NCBI RefSeq assembly: GCF_000719475.1
Contig: NZ_JOGO01000007.1
Location: forward strand, 62,001 to 126,000
Source of the DNA: Streptomyces sp. NRRL F-5630
Lineage (GTDB): Bacteria; Actinomycetota; Actinomycetes; Streptomycetales; Streptomycetaceae
DNA: 64,000 nucleotides
Reading direction: 5' to 3'
Shown here piece after piece: positions 26,024 through 35,247 of the stretch (positions are counted from its first letter, which is position 1; each line of letters opens with the position of its first letter). Both the position numbers and the translations under genes were made by a program. The notes below the pieces were generated by a model that searched no databases, had not been told where the DNA came from, and saw nothing but the letters and a program-made list of their open reading frames with translations.

Positions 26024-27574
26024 TCAGCTCTCGTCGTCGTCCAGCCAGCCCATGGTGCGCTGGACGGCCTTGCGCCACTTCTTGTACTCGGCCTCGCGGG
26101 TCTCTCCCGGCATCTTGGGCGTCCACTCCGCCGCCCGGCGCCAGTTGGCCCGCAGTTCCTCGACGTCGTTCCAGAAACCGACCGCGAGACCGGCCGCGTA
26201 CGCCGCTCCCAGACACGTGGTCTCGGCCACCATCGGCCGCACCACGGGCGCGTCGAGCACGTCCGAGAGCGTCTGCATCAGCAGGTTGTTCGAGGTCATG
26301 CCGCCGTCCACCTTGAGGGCGGTCAGCTCGACCCCGGAGTCCTTCTTCATCGCGTCCGCGATCTCCCTGGTCTGCCACGCGGTGGCCTCCAGGACGGCGC
26401 GGGCGATGTGCGCCTTCGTCACGTACCGGGTGAGCCCGGCGATCACGCCGCGCGCGTCCGGGCGCCAGTACGGGGCGAAGAGCCCCGAGAAGGCGGGGAC
26501 GAAGTAGGCGCCGCCGTTGTCCTCGACGGAGGAGGCGAGCGTCTCGATCTCGGCCGCCGAGTTGATGAGGCCCATCTGGTCCCGCATCCACTGCACGAGC
26601 GAGCCGGTGACCGCGATCGAGCCCTCCAGGGCGTAGACGGGGGCCTGGTCGCCGATGCGGTAGCCGACCGTGGTGAGCAGCCCGCTGTAGGAGTTGATCG
26701 CCGTCGTGCCGGTGTTGATGAGCATGAAGGTGCCGGTGCCGTACGTGGACTTGGCCTCGCCCTCGGCGAAGCACGTCTGCCCGAAGAGCGCGGCCTGCTG
26801 GTCACCGAGCGCCGAGGCGACCGGGATGCCGCCGAGCACGTCGCCGAGGAGCCCGCCCTTGACCTCGCCGTAGACCTCGGCGGAGGAGCGGATCTCGGGG
26901 AGCACGGACTTGGGCACGCCGATCGAGGCGCAGATCTTGTCGTCCCACTCCAGCGTGCGCAGGTTCATCAGGAGGGTGCGCGAGGCGTTGGTGACGTCGG
27001 TGACGTGCACGCCGCCGTTGACCCCGCCGGTCAGGTTCCAGATGACCCAGGAGTCCATCGTGCCGAAGAGCAGGTCGCCGCGGTCGGCGCGCTCCTGGAG
27101 CCCGTCCACGTTGTCGAGCAGCCAGCGGATCTTCGGTCCGGCGAAGTACGAGGAGAGCGGCAGGCCCGTCTCGCGCCGGAAGCGGTCCGCGCCGACGTTG
27201 CGGCCCAGCTCCTTGCAGAGCGCGTCGGTACGGGTGTCCTGCCAGACGATCGCGTGGTGCACCGGCTCACCGGTGTGCCGGTCCCACAGCATCGTGGTCT
27301 CGCGCTGGTTGGTGATGCCGATCGCCTTGACGTCGTCCTTGGTGACCCCGGCCTTGCGGATCGCTCCGGCGACGACCTCCTGCACGTTGTCCCAGATCTC
27401 GGAGGCGTCGTGCTCGACCCAGCCCGGCTTCGGGAGGATCTGCTCGTGTTCCTTCTGGTCGACCGCGACGATCCGGCCGTCCCGGTCGAAGACGATGCAG
27501 CGGCTCGACGTCGTGCCCTGGTCGATCGCGGCGATGAAGGGGCCGGTGCCGTGTCCGGTGGTGGCGGTGCTCAT
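26024..27574 (-). CDS. glpK: glycerol kinase
   Basis: 516 residues. FGGY kinase signatures: [16 protein letters not shown] at the N-terminus, the substrate-contact segment [26 protein letters not shown], and the C-terminal ATP-binding YLALEATAW/VDGG region (here [13 protein letters not shown] and [13 protein letters not shown]). It phosphorylates glycerol to sn-glycerol-3-phosphate with ATP, trapping it in the cell. The start ATG 27574 has AGGAG 9 bases upstream. It follows glpF by about 90 bp in the gyl operon. Length and motifs are ordinary. Confidence 0.96.
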   Translation of the reverse strand: MSTATTGHGTGPFIAAIDQGTTSSRCIVFDRDGRIVAVDQKEHEQILPKPGWVEHDASEIWDNVQEVVAGAIRKAGVTKDDVKAIGITNQRETTMLWDRHTGEPVHHAIVWQDTRTDALCKELGRNVGADRFRRETGLPLSSYFAGPKIRWLLDNVDGLQERADRGDLLFGTMDSWVIWNLTGGVNGGVHVTDVTNASRTLLMNLRTLEWDDKICASIGVPKSVLPEIRSSAEVYGEVKGGLLGDVLGGIPVASALGDQQAALFGQTCFAEGEAKSTYGTGTFMLINTGTTAINSYSGLLTTVGYRIGDQAPVYALEGSIAVTGSLVQWMRDQMGLINSAAEIETLASSVEDNGGAYFVPAFSGLFAPYWRPDARGVIAGLTRYVTKAHIARAVLEATAWQTREIADAMKKDSGVELTALKVDGGMTSNNLLMQTLSDVLDAPVVRPMVAETTCLGAAYAAGLAVGFWNDVEELRANWRRAAEWTPKMPGETREAEYKKWRKAVQRTMGWLDDDES

Positions 27575-27661
27575 GAGTGGCGCTCCTGTTTACGTCATAC
27601 GTCGGTGTACGTCGTGGCCGCGGGCGGGTCGTGCGACCCGGGCCGCGGTACGGGGTCTGGC

Positions 27662-28462
27662 TCAGGCGAAGCAGAGCCGGTAGACCCCGCCGGCCGCCGC
27701 GGCGCCGAGGAGCGGCGCGAAGACCGGGATCCACGCGTACCCCCAGTCCGAGCCGCCCTTGTCCTTGAGCGGGAGGAGGGCGTGGACGATGCGCGGGCCG
27801 AGGTCACGTACCGGGTTGATCGCGTACCCGGTCGGGCCGCCGAGCGAGAGACCGATGCCGACCACGACGAGGGCGGTGATGAGCACGCCCAGGGTGCCGA
27901 GACCCTTGCCGCTGTCGTTGAGGCCCTGCGTGAGGATCGCGAGGACCAGCACGAAGGTGGCGATGACCTCCGTCATCACGTTCTGCACGGTGTTGCGGAT
28001 CTCGGGACCGGTGGAGAAGACGCCGAGGAGGGGACCCGCCTTGGGGGAGGCCTGCTTCTCGATGTCCACGAGGCCCTCCTCGCCCTTGGGGCCGGGGCTC
28101 ACGAACTCGGGGTCCGCCAGGTGCGCCCTGAACTGGCCGTAGTAGGCGAGCCAGACCAGCACGGCGCCGGCCAGCGCGCCGGCCAGCTGCGAACCCATGT
28201 ACAGCGGTACGTCGCTCCACTTGGTGCCGCCCTCGATAGCGAGGCCCAGCGTGACCGCCGGGTTGAGGTGGGCCCCGGAGGGTCCGCTCGCGATGTAGGC
28301 GCCGGTGAGGACGGCGAAACCCCAGCCGAAGGCGATGGCGACCCAGCCCGCCCCGTATGCCTTCGACCGCTTGAAGGTGACGGCGGCGCACACACCGCCA
28401 CCGAGCAGTACCAGAACGGCGGTCCCGATGAACTCGCCGAAGAAAATATCGGAGCTGGACAC
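27662..28462 (-). CDS. glpF: glycerol facilitator, aquaglyceroporin family, with NPV in the second pore motif
   Basis: 266 residues from GTG 28462, which has AAAGGAG 6 bases upstream; the open frame reaches 28609 without such a site. Six membrane spans plus two half-helices are expected. The first pore motif is canonical ([12 protein letters not shown]), while the second reads [13 protein letters not shown], with Val for the usual Ala of NPA; the codon is GTA. The adjacent D of RDLGPR, diagnostic of glycerol-conducting members, is kept. It is the first gene of the operon, admitting glycerol for GlpK. A long hydrophilic loop about residues 115-150 ([13 protein letters not shown]) separates the halves. 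Confidence 0.93.
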   Translation of the reverse strand: MSSSDIFFGEFIGTAVLVLLGGGVCAAVTFKRSKAYGAGWVAIAFGWGFAVLTGAYIASGPSGAHLNPAVTLGLAIEGGTKWSDVPLYMGSQLAGALAGAVLVWLAYYGQFRAHLADPEFVSPGPKGEEGLVDIEKQASPKAGPLLGVFSTGPEIRNTVQNVMTEVIATFVLVLAILTQGLNDSGKGLGTLGVLITALVVVGIGLSLGGPTGYAINPVRDLGPRIVHALLPLKDKGGSDWGYAWIPVFAPLLGAAAAGGVYRLCFA

Positions 28463-28934
28463 CCGCGACTCCTTTGTCCTTCGTCCAGGGGTGGCGAACC
28501 CCTTGTCCCCGGGGGGTGGGCCACCTCCGGTGAGGAGGGGCGCTGCCGACCCGTGGCGTGTGGCCACCCTAACGCTGTTTCTCGTCAACTGTTCGACAAT
28601 GCCGACCAATGACCGGCAGTTTTCTCCTCGGGCGGCACCCCGTCAACCCTCCTGCACGCTGGATCACGGGGCACTCGCCCCCTCAGTGTGGTGTGCGGCA
28701 CACCGTCCGGCGAGTGGGCGAGCGGCTCGCGTGCGGCGGCACGCGCCTTTTGCCCGTGTACGTGCGGGGAGCGGGGCCGTCGCGGCGGGACCGGGGCTGT
28801 GGCGAACGGGTGACGGGCGGGGGTGGGGGTGTCGTTTCGCGCGGGGCGGGACGGGCGGGTGCGCGCCGACAAGGGGCGAGGCCGGGCGAGGTGGTGGGTG
28901 GGGGCCCGCCGGGAGGTGGGGGTGTGCGTGCCCG
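28463..28934. other. gyl promoter region between glpF and gylR
   Basis: 472 bases with no gene. Contents: the glpF ribosome site (28468-28474), the operator-like block at 28582-28611, and a GC-rich stretch toward gylR. A TTGACG hexamer on the minus strand lies within the operator block, with TAGGGT further downstream at an unfavourable 11-base spacing. An exact promoter cannot be fixed by eye. Confidence 0.5.
28582..28611 (-). promoter_or_regulatory. putative GylR operator upstream of glpF
   Basis: The core TGTTCGACAATGCCGACCA (28590-28608, + strand) recurs, 16 of 22 bases identical, in the gylR upstream region at 29787-29808. Around it, roughly 10-bp helically phased units TCGTCAACTG / TTCGACAATG / CCGACCAATG can be read. 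It lies about 130 bases before the glpF start. IclR-type repressors such as GylR bind near their own and target promoters, so a shared site fits. Confidence 0.6.
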
Positions 28935-29699
28935 TCAGAAGCGGGCCGCTCCGAGGTCGCGGGAGACGGAGCGGGCGCACTCGCGGACCGCGGCGATCAG
29001 CTCGGGGCGCAGGGTGCCCTCCGGGCACAGGCGCTCGACCGCGCCCGTGACGGCGACCGCGCCCACCGGGAGGGCGCGGCGGTCGTGAATGGGGGCGGCC
29101 ACCGAGGTCACGCCCTCCCAGGTCTCCTCCAGGTCGGCCGCCCAGCCCCGCTTGCGGGTCTCGTCGAGCACCGCGGTGAACTCCTCCGTGCCGGTCACCG
29201 TGCGCCCCGTGAAGGACTTGCGCTCGTTCTCCAGCGCCTCGCTGCGGGCCACCGGGTCGAAGGCGCACAGGACCTTGCCGAGCCCCGTGGAGTGCAGCGG
29301 CTGCATCGCCCCCACCTCCAGGACCTGCCGGCTGTCGTCGGGCCGGAAGACGTGGTGCACCACGAGCACACCGCCCAGGTGCAGCACCCCCAGGTGCACG
29401 CTCTCGCCGCTGGAGCGCGCCAGGTCGTCGGTCCACACGAGCGCCCTGGCCCGCAGTTCGTGCACGTCGAGGTAGCTGTTCCCGAGCCGCAGCAGCTCCG
29501 CGCCGAGCTGGTACCGCCCCGAGGCGGGGTCCTGCTCCACGAAGCCCTCCGCCTGGAGGGTGCGCAGGATGCCGTGGGCGGTGCCCTTGGCCAGGCCGAG
29601 GGTCGCGGAGATGTCCGACAGGCCCAGTCGCCGCTCGCCGCCCGCGAGCAGCCGCAGCATCGCCGCCGCCCGCTCCAGCGACTGGATGTTCTTCGCCAT
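28935..29699 (-). CDS. gylR: IclR-family regulator of the glycerol operon
   Basis: 254 residues. N-terminal winged helix-turn-helix about residues 5-65 (QSLERAAAMLRLL, LSDISATLGLAKGTAHGILRTL), linker, then the IclR effector-binding domain about 75-250 with GLGKVLCAFDPV and AAPIHDRRALPVGAVAVTG. GylR represses glpFKD (gylCABX) in Streptomyces and responds to glycerol-3-phosphate. Position directly upstream of glpF on the same strand supports the identity. It probably also binds its own upstream region (motif at 29787-29808). Confidence 0.94.
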   Translation of the reverse strand: MAKNIQSLERAAAMLRLLAGGERRLGLSDISATLGLAKGTAHGILRTLQAEGFVEQDPASGRYQLGAELLRLGNSYLDVHELRARALVWTDDLARSSGESVHLGVLHLGGVLVVHHVFRPDDSRQVLEVGAMQPLHSTGLGKVLCAFDPVARSEALENERKSFTGRTVTGTEEFTAVLDETRKRGWAADLEETWEGVTSVAAPIHDRRALPVGAVAVTGAVERLCPEGTLRPELIAAVRECARSVSRDLGAARF

Positions 29700-30286
29700 C
29701 AGCCCGGTGTCTCCTCAGTTCTCCGCGGGCCGGCGCCGCCCGGACCCTCGCTGTGCGCACCCATGATCGCGCACATCCTCTGCTCCCCCTGGTCGGCGAT
29801 GCTGAACATCATGCGCCTATGCCGAAGCCGTGTCACGGGCCCCGCACCGGAACCGGGCGCGCCGTCCGGCCACGGGACTGCGAACGGGCGTACAGCGCTG
29901 TCCGCAGGGGGCGAAGCGGTCATAACGTGGCGGAAGACGCGCGGCCCTGCCGGAGCCCCGGCGCCGCCCGCGCGTCCCCCCACCCGTGCCCCCCCACAGC
30001 AGGGACACCACGCCATGTCGCAGGAACACCTTCCCGCCCCCGCGCCCGGGAAGCCCGGCACCACCCCGCGCCCGCCGCCCGGCCCGTCCCCCGCGACGCC
30101 GCACGGTCTCCCCGCCGACCCGCCCGCCGCGCGCGCCTGATCCGGCCGTGCGGCCGGGCCCCCGGGCGTCCGCCCCGTGGAACGGCCCGACGCCCGGCAG
30201 CGCCCGCCCGTTAGGCTGCCCCTGTGCGCCGCCCGCCACCGGGACAGCGCAAAGCCGACAGCCGTCGCACCTCAGGGAGCACACCC
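29700..30286. other. divergent promoter region of gylR and metH
   Basis: 587 bases without a credible gene. It contains the GylR-like motif (29787-29808). On the + strand a TAGGCT hexamer at 30213-30218 would give metH a leader of about 60 bases, and AGGGAG lies 7 bases before the metH ATG. I looked for cobalamin and SAM/SAH riboswitch cores upstream of metH and found none. Confidence 0.5.
29787..29808 (-). promoter_or_regulatory. putative GylR operator upstream of gylR
   Basis: On the minus strand TGTTCAGCATCGCCGACCA-GGG matches the glpF-upstream site TGTTCGACAATGCCGACCA-ATG at 16 of 22 positions, with identical 5- and 8-base blocks. About 90 bases upstream of ATG 29699, consistent with autoregulation. 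Confidence 0.6.
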
Positions 30287-33200
30287 ATGGCCCACCCGCC
30301 CCTCCATGCCGCAGACCGCGTCACCGCGCTCCGCGAAGCCCTCGCCTCCCGCGTGGTCGTCGCCGACGGAGCGATGGGGACGATGCTCCAGGCGCAGAAC
30401 CCCACCCTGGAGGACTTCCAGGACCTGGAGGGCTGCAACGAGGTCCTCAACGCCACGCGCCCCGACATCGTCCGCTCCGTGCACGAGGCGTACTTCGACG
30501 TCGGCGTCGACTGCGTCGAGACCAACACCTTCGGCGCCAACCACTCCGCGTTCGGCGAGTACGACATCGCCGACCGCATCCACGAGCTGTCCGAGGCCGG
30601 CGCCCGCCTCGCCCGCGAGACCGCCGACAGCTACACGGCCCGCGACGGCCGCACCCGCTGGGTCCTCGGCTCGATCGGCCCCGGCACCAAGCTGCCCACG
30701 CTCGGGCACCTCCCGTACGGCGTCCTGCGCGACGGCTTCCAGCAGAACGCCGAGGGCCTGCTCGCCGGTGGCGCCGACGCGCTGATCGTCGAGACGACGC
30801 AGGACCTCCTCCAGACCAAGGCAGCGGTCCTCGGCGCCCGCCGCGCGCTCGACGCGCTCGGCGCCGACGTCCCGCTCATCGTCTCGCTCGCCTTCGAGAC
30901 GACGGGCACCATGCTCCTCGGCTCCGAGATCGGCGCCGCGCTCACCGCGCTCGAACCCCTCGGCATCGACCTCATCGGCCTGAACTGCTCGACCGGGCCC
31001 GCCGAGATGAGCGAGCACCTGCGCTACCTCGCCCAGCACTCCCGCATCCCGCTCACCTGCATGCCCAACGCGGGCCTGCCCGTCCTCACGAAGGACGGCG
31101 CGCACTTCCCGCTCACCGCCCCCGAGATGGCGGACTGGCAGGAGAGCTTCGTCAACGACTACCGCCTCTCGCTCGTCGGCGGCTGCTGCGGCTCGACCCC
31201 CGAGCACCTGCGGCAGGTCGTCGAGCGCGTACGGGACATGGCGCCGGGCACCCGCGAGCCCCGCCCCGAGCCGGGCGCCGCCTCGCTCTACCAGACGGTC
31301 CCCTTCCGGCAGGACACCTCCTACCTCGCGATCGGCGAGCGCACCAACGCCAACGGCTCCAAGAAGTTCCGCGAGGCCATGCTCGAAGGCCGCTGGGACG
31401 ACTGCGTCGAGATGGCACGCGAGCAGATCCGCGAGGGCGCGCACATGCTCGACCTGTGCGTCGACTACGTCGGCCGCGACGGCGTCGCGGACATGCGCGA
31501 ACTCGCCGGGCGCTTCGCGACCGCCTCCACACTCCCGATCGTCCTCGACTCGACCGAGGTGAACGTCCTGGAGGCCGGGCTCGAAATGCTCGGCGGCCGG
31601 GCCGTCATCAACTCCGTCAACTACGAGGACGGCGACGGCCCCGAGTCCCGCTTCGCGCGGGTCACCTCGCTCGCCAGGGAGCACGGCGCCGCGCTCATCG
31701 CGCTCACCATCGACGAGGAGGGCCAGGCCCGCACCGTCGAGACCAAGGTCGCCGTCGCCGAGCGCCTCATCGCGGACCTGACGGGCAACTGGGGAATCCA
31801 CGAGTCGGACATCCTCGTCGACTGCCTCACCTTCACCATCTGCACCGGCCAGGAGGAGTCCCGCAAGGACGGCATCGCGACGATCGAGGCGATCCGCGAG
31901 CTGAAGCGCCGTCACCCCGACGTGCAGACCACGCTCGGCCTCTCCAACATCTCCTTCGGCCTCAACCCGGCCGCGCGCATCCTCCTCAACTCCGTCTTCC
32001 TCGACGAGTGCGTCAAGGCGGGACTGGACTCGGCGATCGTGCACGCCAGCAAGATCCTGCCGATCGCCCGCTTCAGCGAGGAGGAGGTCGCCACCGCGCT
32101 GGACCTGGTGTACGACCGCCGCGCCGAGGGCTACGACCCGCTGCAGAAGCTCATGCGGCTCTTCGAGGGCGCGACGGCCAAGTCCCTCAAGGCGGGCAAG
32201 GCCGAGGAACTCGCCGCCCTGCCGCTCGACGAGCGCCTCAAGCGCCGCATCATCGACGGCGAGCGCAACGGCCTCGAAGCCGACCTCGACGAGGCCCTGC
32301 GCACCCGCCCCGCCCTCGACATCGTCAACGCCACGCTCCTCGACGGCATGAAGGTCGTCGGCGAGCTCTTCGGCTCCGGGCAGATGCAGCTCCCCTTCGT
32401 GCTCCAGTCGGCCGAGGTCATGAAGACCGCGGTCGCCCACCTGGAACCGCACATGGAGAAGTCCGACGCGGAGGGCAAGGGCACCATCGTGCTCGCCACC
32501 GTGCGCGGCGACGTCCACGACATCGGCAAGAACCTCGTGGACATCATCCTCTCCAACAACGGCTACAACGTCGTCAACCTCGGCATCAAGCAGCCTGTCT
32601 CCGCGATCCTGGAAGCCGCCGAGGAGCACCGCGCCGATGTCATCGGCATGTCCGGGCTCCTGGTGAAGTCCACGGTGATCATGAAGGAGAACCTCCAGGA
32701 ACTGAACCAGCGCGGCATGGCGACCGACTACCCCGTCATCCTCGGCGGCGCCGCGCTCACCCGGGCCTACGTCGAGCAGGACCTCCACGAGATCTACGAG
32801 GGCGAGGTGCGCTACGCCCGCGACGCCTTCGAGGGGCTGCGCCTCATGGACGCCCTGATCGGCGTCAAGCGCGGCGTGCCCGGGGCGGCCCTGCCCGAAC
32901 TGAAGCAGCGGCGGGTACGGCCCACCGCGAGCGCCGTCGTCACGGAACTCGCCGAGGGCGAGGAGGAGGGCCAGGTCCGCTCGGACGTCGCGACCGACAA
33001 CCCGGTCCCCACCCCGCCCTTCTGGGGCAGCCGCGTCGTCAAGGGCATCCCGCTCAAGGACTACGCCTCCTGGCTCGACGAGGGCGCGCTCTTCAAGGGC
33101 CAGTGGGGCCTGAAGCAGAACCGCACGGGCGAGGGCCCCGGCTACGAGGAACTGGCCGAGACCGAGGGCCGCCCCCGCCTGCGCGGCTGGCTCGACCACC

Positions 33201-33799
33201 TCCAGACCGAGAACCTCCTCGAAGCCGCCGTGGTCTACGGCTACTTCCCGTGCGTCTCCAAGGGCGACGACCTCATCCTCCTCGGCGAGGACGGCTCCGA
33301 GCGCACCCGGTTCACCTTCCCCCGCCAGCGGCGCGGACGGCGCCTGTGCCTCGCGGACTTCTTCCGCCCCGAGGAGTCCGGCGAGACCGACGTCATCGGC
33401 CTCCAGGTCGTCACCGTCGGCTCCCGCATCGGCGAGGCCACCGGCAAGCTCTTCGCCGCCGACGCCTACCGCGACTACCTCGAACTGCACGGGCTCTCCG
33501 TCCAGCTCGCCGAGGCGCTCGCCGAGTACTGGCACGCCCGGGTACGCGCCGAGCTGGGCTTCGGCGGCGAGGACCCCGCCGACGTCGAGGACATGTTCGC
33601 GCTCAAGTACCGCGGTGCCCGCTTCTCGCTCGGCTACGGTGCCTGCCCCGACCTGGAGGACCGCGCGAAGATCGCCGCGCTCCTGGAGCCCGAGCGCATC
33701 GGCGTCCAGCTCAGCGAGGAGTTCCAGCTCCACCCCGAGCAGTCCACCGACGCCCTCGTCATCCACCACCCCGAGGCGAAGTACTTCAACGCCCGCTGA
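30287..33799 (+). CDS. metH: cobalamin-dependent methionine synthase
   Basis: 1170 residues; ATG 30287 with AGGGAG upstream. Four modules are in order: the homocysteine domain (residues about 15-310; DGAMGTMLQ, NCSTGP, zinc cysteines in GGCCGS), the pterin/methyl-THF domain (about 350-620; GERTNANGSKKF), the B12 cap and Rossmann domain (about 660-880; DVHDIGKNL supplies the axial His, GMSGLLVKSTV), and the AdoMet activation domain (about 930-1170; RPxE-type FFRPEESGETDVIG, GYGACPDLEDR). It transfers methyl from 5-methyl-THF via cobalamin to homocysteine. Compared with E. coli (1227) it is only slightly short. Cytosolic, monocistronic. Confidence 0.97.
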   Translation: MAHPPLHAADRVTALREALASRVVVADGAMGTMLQAQNPTLEDFQDLEGCNEVLNATRPDIVRSVHEAYFDVGVDCVETNTFGANHSAFGEYDIADRIHELSEAGARLARETADSYTARDGRTRWVLGSIGPGTKLPTLGHLPYGVLRDGFQQNAEGLLAGGADALIVETTQDLLQTKAAVLGARRALDALGADVPLIVSLAFETTGTMLLGSEIGAALTALEPLGIDLIGLNCSTGPAEMSEHLRYLAQHSRIPLTCMPNAGLPVLTKDGAHFPLTAPEMADWQESFVNDYRLSLVGGCCGSTPEHLRQVVERVRDMAPGTREPRPEPGAASLYQTVPFRQDTSYLAIGERTNANGSKKFREAMLEGRWDDCVEMAREQIREGAHMLDLCVDYVGRDGVADMRELAGRFATASTLPIVLDSTEVNVLEAGLEMLGGRAVINSVNYEDGDGPESRFARVTSLAREHGAALIALTIDEEGQARTVETKVAVAERLIADLTGNWGIHESDILVDCLTFTICTGQEESRKDGIATIEAIRELKRRHPDVQTTLGLSNISFGLNPAARILLNSVFLDECVKAGLDSAIVHASKILPIARFSEEEVATALDLVYDRRAEGYDPLQKLMRLFEGATAKSLKAGKAEELAALPLDERLKRRIIDGERNGLEADLDEALRTRPALDIVNATLLDGMKVVGELFGSGQMQLPFVLQSAEVMKTAVAHLEPHMEKSDAEGKGTIVLATVRGDVHDIGKNLVDIILSNNGYNVVNLGIKQPVSAILEAAEEHRADVIGMSGLLVKSTVIMKENLQELNQRGMATDYPVILGGAALTRAYVEQDLHEIYEGEVRYARDAFEGLRLMDALIGVKRGVPGAALPELKQRRVRPTASAVVTELAEGEEEGQVRSDVATDNPVPTPPFWGSRVVKGIPLKDYASWLDEGALFKGQWGLKQNRTGEGPGYEELAETEGRPRLRGWLDHLQTENLLEAAVVYGYFPCVSKGDDLILLGEDGSERTRFTFPRQRRGRRLCLADFFRPEESGETDVIGLQVVTVGSRIGEATGKLFAADAYRDYLELHGLSVQLAEALAEYWHARVRAELGFGGEDPADVEDMFALKYRGARFSLGYGACPDLEDRAKIAALLEPERIGVQLSEEFQLHPEQSTDALVIHHPEAKYFNAR

Positions 33800-34090
33800 G
33801 TCGCGGAAAGGGCGGGGACGCGGAAAGGGCGACGGCCCCCGGCGGGGCGGTACGCCGTTCCGGCGGCGGTCCGGAGCCCGTGAGGGCGGTACCGGCCGGG
33901 GCAGGGGGCGTTCCGGGCCGGTACGCCCCGCCGTGGCGGTACGAGGCTGGGGTACCGGGGCCCCCGCGCCCGCCCCCGCCCGTACCGCCCCGTGACCGCG
34001 TCCCCACCCGGTGTGTCCGTCGGCGATGCGCTCGCCGCCGCGCGGACGTAGACTGACCGGCCCTGCTGGCACCCCACGGAGGTTCGCCGG

Positions 34091-34786
34091 ATGACGAGCA
34101 CGATCCCCACCACGCCCCTCCTGACCGGCCGCGCCGGGCCCCTCGCCGCCGTCCTGCTCGACATGGACGGCACGCTGCTCGACACCGAGGGCCTGTGGTG
34201 GGAGGCGGAGGTCGCGGTCTTCGCACGCCTCGGTCACCGGCTCGACGAGTCCTGGCGCGGCATCGTGGTGGGCGGCCCGATGACCCGCAGCGCGGGGTAC
34301 CTCATCGAGGCCACCGGGGCCGCCATCGCCCTGGAGGAGCTGAGCGGCCTGCTCAACGACGCCTTCGAGGAGCGCATCGCCCGCGACCTGCCGCTCATGC
34401 CCGGCGCGGCGCGGCTGCTCGCCGAGCTGCACGGCGCGCGGGTCCCCACCGCCCTCGTCTCCGCCTCGCACCGCCGCATCATCGACCGCGCCCTCCCCGC
34501 GCTCGGCGCCCACCACTTCGCGCACACCGTGGCGGGCGACGAGGTCACCCGTACGAAGCCCCACCCCGAGCCCTACCTGCACGCGGCCCGCAGCCTCGGC
34601 GTGGACCCGGCCCGGTGCGTCGTCATCGAGGACACCGCGACGGGCGTCGCCTCCGCCGAGGCGGCGGGCTGCCGCGTCCTCGCGGTGCCCTCCGTGGCCC
34701 CGATCCCGGCCGCCGCGCGCCGCACGGTGGTGCCTTCGCTGGACTCCGTGGACCTCGGCTTCCTGCGCGGGTTGTGCGCGCCCTGA
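34091..34786 (+). CDS. HAD-superfamily hydrolase (beta-phosphoglucomutase/phosphatase-like)
   Basis: 231 residues from ATG 34091 with GGAGG upstream; a TAGACT -10 at about 34049-34054 is plausible. Motif I is LLDMDGTLLDTE with nucleophile Asp and acid/base Asp two residues later, motif II is ALVSASH, Lys of motif III is in VTRTKPHPEPY, and motif IV is CVVIEDTATG. An alpha-helical cap lies between motifs I and II (subclass IA). It probably dephosphorylates or mutates a sugar phosphate; substrate not predictable. It stands alone downstream of metH. Confidence 0.85.
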   Translation: MTSTIPTTPLLTGRAGPLAAVLLDMDGTLLDTEGLWWEAEVAVFARLGHRLDESWRGIVVGGPMTRSAGYLIEATGAAIALEELSGLLNDAFEERIARDLPLMPGAARLLAELHGARVPTALVSASHRRIIDRALPALGAHHFAHTVAGDEVTRTKPHPEPYLHAARSLGVDPARCVVIEDTATGVASAEAAGCRVLAVPSVAPIPAAARRTVVPSLDSVDLGFLRGLCAP

Positions 34787-35247
34787 GCCGAGCCGCCGCC
34801 CACATGGCAGACCACCGGACCGATATCCGGACAGCCGGTCCGTGTGCGCACGTGACTGCCGGGCCCCGGAAGGAAACCGCCGCCGGAAGGGGGTCGCTTG
34901 CCCCATTCGCGCGTCATGCGGTGAGCTTTCTCACTCCGGGCCCCGGTCGGCAGTGATCACGCTCCGTGTGCCTGTCCGGTATCCGGTGCGTGAGGCCGCG
35001 TCCTTGTGTCCACATTTGATGAGCCTTCGGTGAAACCTCACCCGGCCGCTGCTCCGTACCGTTGACAGCCTGTTCCCCTGCGTGTTCCTCCCGCGCGCGG
35101 CCCCGCCCCGACCGACCGTCAAAGGCCGCTGTGCGGGGCATTAATCTCAACGCGGGACACGACGGTGTTTCTTCTCGCACCGACCCGGCGGGGCCGCGCG
35201 TCTTCCTGCGCCTGGCCCGGGACCGACAGCTCTGGAGACATACGCGC
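34787..35247. other. long leader region of the first solute-binding lipoprotein gene
   Basis: 461 bases without a supported gene. TTGACA at 35062-35067 is an ideal -35 but has no good -10 at 16-18 bases. The last 40 bases (GACCGACAGCTCTGGAGA and following) are nearly the same as the leader of the paralogue at 37349. Confidence 0.4.

Noticed and set aside
29700..30286. Cobalamin or SAM/SAH riboswitch upstream of metH
   Set aside because: No B12-box-like core or other riboswitch signature could be found by eye on the + strand.
30272..34906. 1544-codon minus-strand open frame opposite metH
   Set aside because: Low-complexity translation and exact overlap with an intact metH; an artefact of GC-skewed codon use.
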